From positions 1 through 20,694 of the IMG/VR virus record IMGVR_UViG_3300025301_000156: a DNA stretch of 20,694 nt; one strand, 5' to 3'. The stretch is from a virus. Shown piece by piece: positions 16,701 to 20,694 of this stretch. Made by a program: the position numbers and the translations under genes. The notes below the pieces were generated by a model. It saw nothing but the letters and a program-made list of their open reading frames with translations, ran no database searches and was not told the origin of the DNA. Every line of letters begins with the position of its first letter. Within the stretch, counting starts at the first letter, position 1.

Positions 16701-17321
16701 TTCCGCTTCCTCCCGTACATTTTTAGCCATTATGGTTCTCTGACCTAACGCGGGCCAATTAAAAGCTTCTGTTACAGGATCAGCCCCAGCAAAAGCGCCA
16801 AGGACGGCCATCGGGTCAATTCCTCCTTCTGGCTTTAAATAAGCATCGAAGGTGGGCTTCCACTTGTCATCTTCATACTTCATAGGAAAGTATTTAGTTC
16901 GCCCGCTAACGGTTGGCTTCACTGCGTATTCATGTATAGCTTCTAGTGGCTTAAACGCTAGAGGAGCTATTTTAGGAGCTAGTCGAGCCCACGGGGGACC
17001 GGCCTCTAACACTTCTCCTATACTACCTAACACCCCTGGTCCCTGTTCGGGACTCACAGAGGGAGGCACCATAGTAGGGGTGAAGGTACTACTAATATCT
17101 CCAACTATAGGATCAAATGGGGTAGTAGCTTGGGGCATGAAAGGAGCCGCCTGAGTAGGGGCCGCGGGAGGGGTAGTAGATCTGTTACGCCAAGCCTCTT
17201 TAGCCTCGTCAGTAAATCCGCCTGTAGCCTCATCTATAGGATTAGGCACATTTCGTAGGCTAGGATAATACTTATTAGCTATCTGCCAATGTTCGAGAAG
17301 AGTTTTCTCTCCGTTAGGCAT
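10737..17321 (-). CDS. Giant phage polyvalent-type protein (2194 aa) with ART-like and LPD38-like regions
   Basis: One uninterrupted 6.6-kb frame. Visible regions: a Pro/Ala-rich N-terminus (45-110); a beta-rich segment about 335-445 (QPFYRRTGR, GWVNKAAYV); an SH3-like strand-rich segment 515-577; a Pro linker with RVVPATD near 580; a helical region 600-790; an ADP-ribosyltransferase-like domain 815-1010 (H819, Y863, Q997); a long Pro/Thr linker to 1080; a basic coiled coil 1337-1418; a region 1476-1760 resembling LPD38 of large polyvalent proteins, with one hydrophobic helix at 1697-1717; and a charged helical C-terminus of about 400 residues. Polyvalent proteins combine many domains and are thought to enter the host with phage or plasmid DNA. 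No tape-measure-like heptad pattern dominates. Start coupling is by TAATG. The name rests on architecture and motif reading without a profile search; packaging and ejection are inferred. Confidence 0.8.
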   Translation of the reverse strand: MPNGEKTLLEHWQIANKYYPSLRNVPNPIDEATGGFTDEAKEAWRNRSTTPPAAPTQAAPFMPQATTPFDPIVGDISSTFTPTMVPPSVSPEQGPGVLGSIGEVLEAGPPWARLAPKIAPLAFKPLEAIHEYAVKPTVSGRTKYFPMKYEDDKWKPTFDAYLKPEGGIDPMAVLGAFAGADPVTEAFNWPALGQRTIMAKNVREEAERREAATGKLLNERERRKIREEQYKMPPYVRGMLEELPWFLIPPAKAIRGGLQARKAATKTPSFQRYLMGATREALTPLEVYEQGIAKTLGSAGRNVLGLPPTPKGLVPIGTRPVAPKPPPPTAMREEGFSELPGMSGFSIYVDDVIKYRGRDMVVVRLPDGKFQPFYRRTGRGGEAKHLGPEQWAPFDGVVDESPIPGVYKKGWVNKAAYVGEGREDVLFRLGTVENRRISNALKQVEESLPEPKDVESPREVNEWLGVSGKLEEQGPGIGKGPTARPTRQAQQQPLLGEVGTDITGYNLQTGPNYGSLSLRQAVRIGDDVVFEAADGTMGAGKVTGKGTIEINEVRKPYFNIRTATGEAVRKPAEAVRLADVPTARVVPATDVVPTTPAPSAPKSLGVLTDQEFQKLEGLYKDRDAIGEADAATHLKAAIGRLKPSALKGPATKEDIREVIKKVSESWSRTAAYYPDMRLGSKEAEKIIGDIYNNLAWKRYNRAKSSVERHRLVDELSISEVPNNHPLARQTRAIFQDIMEETPSTERVSASYQQSQNIVDDYETELIRKYGEDEYFEALNARARASAWDDVPDPPTERVVQEVIPPTRAGATIAGGRFKHFTTPEVKARLEAGETFDPTRVPKHGTGDLGRGPKVGKFAGNRLYLSLDDERWSKIHEESIKGKVVPSTPENEGMGGTSFFDYDKQQWMKSMDEDVVTTLSPVEFEISPISRVLELGSMSDYDRVKDKYGYLLEEVITTGELSVWDRIARDYDVVAIRNSDEIVKATDNKFFRAVGGDQVIVLNPRVARVYTPTTPTAERVVPATDPPIATRPTVREVIDTPAAIPKELPKVIPTTGGAGIPPTSPPTRPTGGYKPLADIPEGSRFLADLREITDVAREVRSITTPVIRQIAQFFVNPSAAMDTETGKILVAYYRQQIAIDSAVEVGLAGGLGGHVRGMRPFMRGREATGRVVPKMLGALSKTIAWEPVRINSQGFFANTKYLWNDVFSRPDDPRWASELLPEEKAYIKDYLTLVDEAEAIRIRRGLAPRGTRSKDGWFYVPRQVESIDNLELLGKTNPKLRRVFEEATVGYFDMGIRYSNSPYRTLELHLRASYKEILDKQLSDALAPLSIKPSRLISTDITNDAIEKTRELTKARREVNRLRVPRGRLRKGMPSTEAERTLRKELTTQRRNATARKNKAESAYTLSKNRYNNALDDAKAKQYAPGELFGKADKAIVIGEWNKRFMPKEDADLLKEALQSTPRRGVRSGGDVARWLGRGFVNFVNITRMMSATLDYAAPLIHGLFVLTENPVIWAKATGYHYRAFLDPTVYSRYVRDNLDSFAEMSAAGIPTGMSNEMFIAMQAGRGASPLALLGKVPGGEGARRAAKVLEKQSLGRFQASYSAMLGVSRNMLWKANKDSWDGSDAELAAYIRNLTGGLDTRALGVGPAQQSVESVMLAFSPRLLRSTVAVTADALRGLVNMVPGRAITARQAASLRNITRLLIGAGMVYTLAGIALGKPWKDIEKGLNPLSGKKHMAYLINNDWIGAGGQQRALLQFLSYAIAATYKGDINKFLTPNMMDNPILQLYMSRGAVGVNVLGAIGEGLSKGKINILPYDHIDSVPDIAKHLGTSLLPFVVQGKLDGEGAIAQAASQAGFRTSVMTEGERMERLGREEVPEMFEGKTVEEINRIRGYESGIWSEKDLDYTPEESWSKDPKTQALVKGAPGYAEASRKKREDTIKFNPALGRYYAQVDEYWNTLLKKLEEAWKASNNDKEEPGRHYREKRTAIFAEFYLLKEQAKKIAAENKAFRDMDPDGPYDEASDVYNRLLFADDGSSGYSEWATALLGSYDDTYVYTPLEDEYGINWDEREYRREYLKKQYSPQFVEDIKALHEASPDKPLPDYELQLRRDREYIEATGYWNVERILAEDLGVEDAYDTYKSLLRQNKPAEAKDYIRTKGPSDLIYVVGGRSRAQKGMRNKDPYLKGLIEKYGYY
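12042..12896 (-). other. LPD38-like region of the giant protein (residues ~1476-1760)
   Basis: The region is mostly helical, beginning NFVNITRMMSATLDYAAPL. It includes RFQASYSAMLGVSRNMLW, a Gly-rich AYIRNLTGGLDTRALG, the segment ESVMLAFSPRLLRSTV, and a hydrophobic helix (LLIGAGMVYTLAGIALG, near 1701-1717). This order, with an FSPR-like motif and one hydrophobic segment near the end, is what I associate with the large polyvalent protein-associated domain LPD38. The biochemical role of LPD38 is not known. The assignment is from memory of the family pattern and needs a profile search. Confidence 0.4.
14241..14280 (-). repeat. Inter-domain linker repeat, copy 3 (ERVVPATD)
   Basis: This copy follows the ART-like domain (residue about 1015) and encodes TAERVVPATDPP. 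Its 20 bp at 14251-14270 are identical to 15553-15572. With copy 2 it brackets the ART-like domain, as expected if domains are exchanged through shared linker DNA. Confidence 0.7.
14292..14879 (-). other. Putative ADP-ribosyltransferase-like domain (residues ~815-1010 of the giant protein)
   Basis: The segment opens with KHFTT (H819), followed by a helix and a Gly, as in ART folds that begin with an H(F/Y)TS-type strand. RLYLSLDDERW (Y863) matches the second conserved strand with its Tyr and a trailing Trp. Next comes V.FEI....VLEL, then WDRIARDYDVVAI. The final strand is GGDQVIVLNPRVARV, where Q997 sits at the usual Glu/Gln position before an NP/DP strand. This H-Y-[E/Q] order is the signature of ART-fold enzymes of the KptA/polyvalent types. 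With Gln instead of Glu, mono-ADP-ribosylation, 2'-phosphotransferase-like activity or an inactive domain are all possible. Confidence 0.5.
14922..14950 (-). repeat. Inter-domain linker repeat, copy 2 (ERVVQE)
   Basis: This copy encodes PPTERVVQEVIPPT just before the ART-like domain (residue about 795). It shares the actacccgttcgg core and the adjacent gggaggatcag with the copy near 14241-14280, although the order of these parts differs. Confidence 0.6.
15550..15590 (-). repeat. Inter-domain linker repeat, copy 1 (RVVPATD)
   Basis: The linker between the SH3-like segment and the helical region (residue about 580) is encoded by DNA sharing a 20-bp identical stretch (15553-15572) with 14251-14270. 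A related shorter copy lies near 14922-14950. The three copies are about 215-220 codons apart. Confidence 0.7.
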
Positions 17322-17662
17322 TAGTAAAATCGTCTCACTGAGGGAGCTAACCTAGACGTTGTGCCTCCTGGTCTGAGACGAGGACTTAGAGAAGAGTACC
17401 TCTCAGTCCAAGGGTACTTACCTAGATAGTCGTGAAAGGACATTGGTGGTTCCTGCCCCAAGCGCATAGCCCTACCCAACTCCCCCTCATACTGGTTCAT
17501 TACGTTGCCGTACTGACCTGACCAGTATTGCTGGGCGGCTGGAGAATATCCTCCGCCAAAGGGAGACGCAGCAGAAGGACCCGCTCCGAACGGTTCCGAG
17601 CTATAGTACGCGGCCCTGGGCTCATGTGGTAACCACTGTGAAAAATCGTTTTCTTGCGGCAT
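17321..17662 (-). CDS. Hypothetical small virion-region protein (113 aa)
   Basis: The protein is short and rich in Gly, Ser, Pro and Tyr. A helical stretch from about residue 43 (AAQQYWSGQYGNVMNQYEGELG) is followed by FHDYLGKYPW and YSSLSPRLRPG. It has a basic C-terminus. The order helix, then F..YL, then a short Pro/Arg tail loosely resembles the C-terminal helical parts of the two preceding proteins. The start has a modest AAGGTGAT ribosome binding site. Its TAA overlaps the ATG of the giant gene (TAATG), and the giant gene has no clear Shine-Dalgarno of its own. Translation of the giant protein therefore probably depends on ribosomes finishing here. Function is unknown. Confidence 0.7.
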   Translation of the reverse strand: MPQENDFSQWLPHEPRAAYYSSEPFGAGPSAASPFGGGYSPAAQQYWSGQYGNVMNQYEGELGRAMRLGQEPPMSFHDYLGKYPWTERYSSLSPRLRPGGTTSRLAPSVRRFY

Positions 17663-17683
17663 ATATCACCTTACCTATTATAC

Positions 17684-18994
17684 TTAGTACCAAGTACCTT
17701 CAAGACTAGGGTCGAGGTACTCCCAATCTGCTGGCTCGTTAAAAGTAGGATTAGGAATAAATGGTTCGGGTATGGGATCATACCCAGTACCCCAGCCAGG
17801 TGGTAGGGGTACATCGTCTACTGGTGGTTGATACGTTGGTGGTGTGGACGGTGGTGTGAGCTTACCCCAGCCAGGTGGTAGGGGTACATCGTCTACTGGT
17901 GGTTGATACGTTGGTGGTGTGGACGGTGGTGTGAGCTTACCCCAGCCAGGTGGTAGGGGTACATCGTCAACTGGTGGTTGATACGTTGGTGGTGTGGACG
18001 GTGGTGTGAGCTTACCCCAGCCAGGTGGTAGGGGTACATCGTCTACTGGTGGTTGATACGTTGGTGGTGTGGACGGTGGTATGAAAGGCACGTTTGCTCT
18101 ACCGCCCGTACCCCAGCCAGGTGGTAGGGGTACATCGTCCACTGGTGGTTGATACGTTGGTGGTGTTATTGCCTCATGGCCCACGAAGCCAGGTGGTAGG
18201 GGCACGTCATCGACGTTTGCTGCTATACCATTGACCGCACCAACCCCCGTAGGAGCCCCGTTAGCTGCTACTTCTGATGGTATAGTGGGCGTACTACCTA
18301 CATAGTAATCTGGATTCACTAACGCTTCCTGCCCAGTAAGATGTCCTAGCCAATCAACGTTAGTAGCAAATGGATTTTCCGCAAAGAACCTGTTTTGGGC
18401 ACGTTGTAATCCCGCCTGACGCATCCTCCCGTAAATAGACCCCGCCCTAGGATCGAATGTAGCCAGCCCGAGTATATTTCTAACGGACTCGTCCACTCCT
18501 AACGGGCCGGTTTCGTACCACCTATCATACGCGGCCTGAGCGTCCCTTGGATCGATCCCTATAGATTCTAGGGCTTCGGGTCTACCCTGACCGTATGTTC
18601 TAGCGACATTTATCATTTGCTCCCACTCAGGCCGGGCTACCCCAGGCACCCCCTGCTGACCATAAAACCTGCTGCCGCCCTCGACTCCATCTTCTCCCAT
18701 GAGCCACTTTTGGAACCCCTCCTCCGATCTACCCGCAGCAGGAAAGGACATTTGATACTGGCCCATAAGCGGATCTTGTAACCTAGATACCAGACGTTGG
18801 TGTAAGTCACTGCTCTCTAACGATGGGAACGCCGCCCTAGCGGCCATACCGTATAGGCGTTCGAGTCCCACATCCTGCCAAGGATCTATTCCATGAGCTA
18901 ACGTGGGTTCAGTAGCACCCCGCCCAAGTCCGTAATTAGGTCCTGTGTCGGTCCATTCCCACTCGCCTGATTGTTGATTCCACTGATAAGGCAC
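17684..18994 (-). CDS. Proline-rich tandem-repeat virion-region protein (436 aa, GTG start)
   Basis: The family is not recognised. The N-terminal 230 residues form an aromatic, helical domain that resembles the preceding 391-aa protein (M191 begins MRQAGLQRAQNRFFAE). Residues about 260-402 are a low-complexity tail of repeats built on DDVPLPPGW, spaced by KLTPPSTPPTYQPP. A 30-residue acidic/aromatic tail follows. The start is GTG (18992-18994), overlapping the upstream TAG, with a clear GGAGG 6 nt before it. No ATG start fits better. Such a Pro-rich array is likely extended and may bind other proteins or span the virion wall. That is inference. There is no signal peptide or membrane segment. 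Confidence 0.75.
   Translation of the reverse strand: MPYQWNQQSGEWEWTDTGPNYGLGRGATEPTLAHGIDPWQDVGLERLYGMAARAAFPSLESSDLHQRLVSRLQDPLMGQYQMSFPAAGRSEEGFQKWLMGEDGVEGGSRFYGQQGVPGVARPEWEQMINVARTYGQGRPEALESIGIDPRDAQAAYDRWYETGPLGVDESVRNILGLATFDPRAGSIYGRMRQAGLQRAQNRFFAENPFATNVDWLGHLTGQEALVNPDYYVGSTPTIPSEVAANGAPTGVGAVNGIAANVDDVPLPPGFVGHEAITPPTYQPPVDDVPLPPGWGTGGRANVPFIPPSTPPTYQPPVDDVPLPPGWGKLTPPSTPPTYQPPVDDVPLPPGWGKLTPPSTPPTYQPPVDDVPLPPGWGKLTPPSTPPTYQPPVDDVPLPPGWGTGYDPIPEPFIPNPTFNEPADWEYLDPSLEGTWY
17790..18216 (-). repeat. 75-bp tandem repeat array inside the 436-aa gene
   Basis: Units begin on the plus strand at 17790, 17865, 17940 and 18015, each 75 bp (25 codons). The next copy begins at 18111, after a 21-bp insertion and a diverged end. 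A shortened sixth copy of the core lies near 18186-18216. The first three units are nearly identical. The main difference is the third base of one valine codon before the DD pair, seen as GTA, GTT and GTG in different copies. All copies stay in frame and encode the DDVPLPPGW-type motif. Confidence 0.95.
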
Positions 18995-20169
18995 TATAAG
19001 CCTCCTTTTGTTGGGTCCGTAGCGCTAGGCGTAGCTGCCCACTTCCCGCCTACATTCTCACTAAGCCAAGCGGCAAATCCTCTCCTATCCTCGTCTTCTG
19101 CCCATAGCTGCTCTTTATAAAATCTATCATATAGTCTATCTAGACCGCTCGTCCTCATCTGATTATACGATCCTTTAGGATCCGAGGCCCCCGGCTTTCC
19201 GCCTGTTATATTGCCCACAGCCATCGCCGCGTAGTATTCGTTACTTCTTCCCTGGCCTAAAGGACTAGGATCATATATATCCAAAATAATCCTATTCCTA
19301 AATGGTCGGGAAAGAGGATCGTACTCCAGAGAGTTTGCCGCCGTGGTAAACACTCTTTTATTACCCTCTGTTAGTCCTTCGGAACCCAGCTTTACCAGAT
19401 ACTCCCAGTTATCCTTCTGAGAATCCTGATCGTAAAACTCCTCGGGCGATTTTTGATACGACTCCATAAGCCATCCAGGCCATTCGTATCTGTTATCTTC
19501 GGGGCTGCCGCGTTGGCCGTATCCAGTAGATGCTTCTCCTGCCTCGGTATTAAACTCTTTCGGTCTATTAAGATACCTTTGTAAATACCATCTACCACGA
19601 GACGGTCCATAACTCAGTTCCAGCCTAGATCTCATCATAGGCGCGTTAGCATTAGCGCCTAAGTACTTCTGGGCTATAGCATCATACGCGTTAGGGGCGG
19701 TAGCCCCATAAACACCCTCTGGTACATTCTCTATTAACTTTTTAATACCCTGTGCTGTGATTGTCGTAGGTGTAAGCGGACTTTCGGCTTCTTCTCCTTC
19801 CCCCATAGGTGCTGCCAGAGCCGCTTCTACTTGGGATTTTTCTGCTTCAGCGGCTCTTCTAGCCGCGCTAGGAATAGGTATTGCCCTGGGGTCCATGAAC
19901 TCGTGGGGTAAAGGTACCTCTCCCTCTTGGGTGACGTCCCACATACTAGTCCCTTGTCCTATCTGCTTATAAGAAACGGGAGGAAGAACTTCCTGTTGCA
20001 GGTTAGGCATAGTAGGAGCAAGGCTATCTTCAGCCTTATTTAGGAGCCGTAACTCTGCCCATATTTCTCCTGTACTAACACCAAAAGCCTTAGATAGCTC
20101 TAATACTTGTTTATCTAGATGGGTACTAAAGTCAGCTACTTTGAAGCTTTCCGAAGGACGTACCGGCAT
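18994..20169 (-). CDS. Hypothetical virion-associated protein, likely paralogue of the next gene product (391 aa)
   Basis: No known domain is recognised. Residues 1-40 form a predicted helix (DKQVLELSKAFGVSTGEIWAELRLL). A Pro-rich stretch (about 50-150) follows, including GEVPLPHEF, which recalls the VPLPPG repeats of the next protein. The C-terminal half is aromatic and helical. From about residue 308 it reads PLG...S, then MRTSGLDRLYDRFYKE (from M338), ending in an FAAWL segment. The 436-aa neighbour has the same order (PLG...S, MRQAGLQRAQNRFFAE, then WL), which suggests duplication and divergence. The ATG is preceded by AGGGGA at good spacing. The TAG stop overlaps the next GTG start by 1 nt (TAGTG), implying coupled translation. 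A packaged virion protein is a positional inference. Confidence 0.75.
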   Translation of the reverse strand: MPVRPSESFKVADFSTHLDKQVLELSKAFGVSTGEIWAELRLLNKAEDSLAPTMPNLQQEVLPPVSYKQIGQGTSMWDVTQEGEVPLPHEFMDPRAIPIPSAARRAAEAEKSQVEAALAAPMGEGEEAESPLTPTTITAQGIKKLIENVPEGVYGATAPNAYDAIAQKYLGANANAPMMRSRLELSYGPSRGRWYLQRYLNRPKEFNTEAGEASTGYGQRGSPEDNRYEWPGWLMESYQKSPEEFYDQDSQKDNWEYLVKLGSEGLTEGNKRVFTTAANSLEYDPLSRPFRNRIILDIYDPSPLGQGRSNEYYAAMAVGNITGGKPGASDPKGSYNQMRTSGLDRLYDRFYKEQLWAEDEDRRGFAAWLSENVGGKWAATPSATDPTKGGL

Positions 20170-20174
20170 TTTAC

Positions 20175-20585
20175 TTATCCCCTAAACGAGGCTTCTGGGA
20201 ACGAGGCCATAAGAGCCCGAGCCGCTTGTTTAGCCCTGTTCTTTCTGCTGGATTGTTCTACTCTTACCATGCCCTCCAAATCAGTGTTTACTTTCTGGTT
20301 AGCCGCCTTCGACGCCATCATGGCTGCTACTGGCGGAGGCGCTCCTGCCTTCATGGCCTGTAGGTATTCGGGATCAGGGCCTTTAGGTCCTGGTGTATTG
20401 GGGAGTTTCCCCTGTTTCGCCAGCTCTGCCAGTTCGATCAGCTTGGGGTCTATATTACCAGGCCTTCCCGGCGCGCCCTGCCCCATCATCTGCTGTACGA
20501 ACGGAGGAGTAACCCCAGTCATAATATCCTGTGGCATAGATCCAAAGGCTTTAATAAGATCTTGTTCCTGCTTTTTAGTAGGCAT
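20175..20585 (-). CDS. Hypothetical small virion-region protein (136 aa)
   Basis: I do not recognise this family. The protein has a short charged N-terminus and a Gly/Pro/Met-rich middle (QQMMGQGAPGRPG, then PNTPGPKGPDPEY). The C-terminal third is basic and helical, rich in Arg, Lys and Ala. There is no signal peptide or membrane segment. Its ATG follows the upstream stop by 2 nt, with a GAGAGGG purine run as ribosome binding site. It ends 5 nt before the next gene, whose Shine-Dalgarno (AGGGGA) lies in this gene's last codons. It sits first in a run of Pro/Gly-rich genes leading to the giant protein gene, so a virion-associated role is likely but inferred from position only. Confidence 0.7.
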   Translation of the reverse strand: MPTKKQEQDLIKAFGSMPQDIMTGVTPPFVQQMMGQGAPGRPGNIDPKLIELAELAKQGKLPNTPGPKGPDPEYLQAMKAGAPPPVAAMMASKAANQKVNTDLEGMVRVEQSSRKNRAKQAARALMASFPEASFRG

Positions 20586-20587
20586 TA

Positions 20588-20694
20588 TTACCCTCTCGGC
20601 CCGACTAGGCCTATTCTACGTAACCGTTCTCCTTCTGACAACGCCCCAGGCCTTGGTTGCCCAGGCGGTCCTACCGGCCCTGTCGGGGGAGTAG
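20588..20694 (-). CDS. C-terminal end of an upstream phage gene, product unknown (partial)
   Basis: An open frame enters from the right edge and ends at TAA (20588-20590). The visible tail of about 34 residues is Pro/Gly-rich, with a GPVGPPGQP collagen-like run, then a charged stretch (LSEGERLRRIGLVG). The stop lies 2 nt before the ATG of the next gene, so the two are co-transcribed and probably translationally coupled. The start is outside the window. In tailed phages the portal or a portal-adjacent gene often lies here, but nothing visible proves that. The tight spacing and the absence of internal stops support a real gene end. Confidence 0.6.
   Translation of the reverse strand, partial: TPPTGPVGPPGQPRPGALSEGERLRRIGLVGPRG

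Noticed and set aside
10737-17321. Giant protein considered as a tail tape-measure protein
   Set aside because: It lies upstream of scaffold and capsid genes rather than next to tail genes. It has many Pro-rich linkers and mixed globular domains, and shows only one short coiled coil and one hydrophobic helix.
17790-18216. Tandem repeats considered as a CRISPR array or an iteron origin
   Set aside because: The units are contiguous 25-codon copies without unique spacers, all in frame inside a gene. Protein-level repetition explains them.
19392-19610. 72-aa minus-strand frame inside the 391-aa gene
   Set aside because: It is fully nested in another frame of a supported gene, with no ribosome binding site and no motif.
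20119-20694. 191-aa plus-strand frame at the right edge
   Set aside because: It is antisense to three minus-strand genes whose spacing, ribosome binding sites and coupled starts are consistent. Its hydrophobic, Cys-rich run is a by-product of Pro/Gly-rich DNA on the other strand.

Overview
The window is a 20.7-kb piece of the virion-structure (late) region of a double-stranded DNA tailed bacteriophage (Caudoviricetes). Every supportable gene is on the minus strand, packed end to end. Many start/stop codons overlap (TAATG, TAGTG or ATGA junctions), and no gap exceeds about 110 bp. Transcription runs from the right edge (20694) to the left edge (1). Nothing here identifies the host. The fibre type, with repeated SDAGG-type beta units and an S74 chaperone, is common in phage sequences from aquatic metagenomes, so an uncultured environmental phage is likely. 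No terminase, portal, lysis, replication, integrase, tRNA or CRISPR features are visible.

Layout in transcription order. (1) 20694-17321: the C-terminus of an unseen upstream gene, then four proteins without recognisable catalytic domains (136, 391, 436 and 113 aa). They are rich in Pro, Gly and aromatic residues; two look paralogous, and the 436-aa protein carries 75-bp tandem repeats. (2) 17321-10737: one very large gene (2194 aa), a phage polyvalent-type protein with a probable ADP-ribosyltransferase-like domain, an SH3-like segment, a coiled coil and a C-terminal LPD38-like region. (3) 10650-7077: the head module, with a scaffold-like protein, an HK97-fold major capsid protein, a zinc-binding small protein, a beta-rich probable decoration protein, three small accessory proteins and a 35-aa very basic protein. 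(4) 7058-1: the tail module, with a probable connector/adaptor carrying an inserted carbohydrate-binding-like jelly roll, a beta-propeller probable nozzle protein, a small beta-sandwich protein, a VSR-like nuclease-fold protein, a long repetitive tail fibre ending in a self-cleaving S74 chaperone, a small protein and the start of one more gene.

How they fit together (inference): the order scaffold, capsid, adaptor, nozzle, fibre, with no tape-measure, tail-tube or sheath gene between capsid and fibre, resembles a short-tailed (podovirus-like) phage. The giant protein and the small proteins before it sit where virion-internal proteins would be made. They may be packaged in the head and ejected into the host at infection. 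This is the part of the window most likely to hold undescribed biology.
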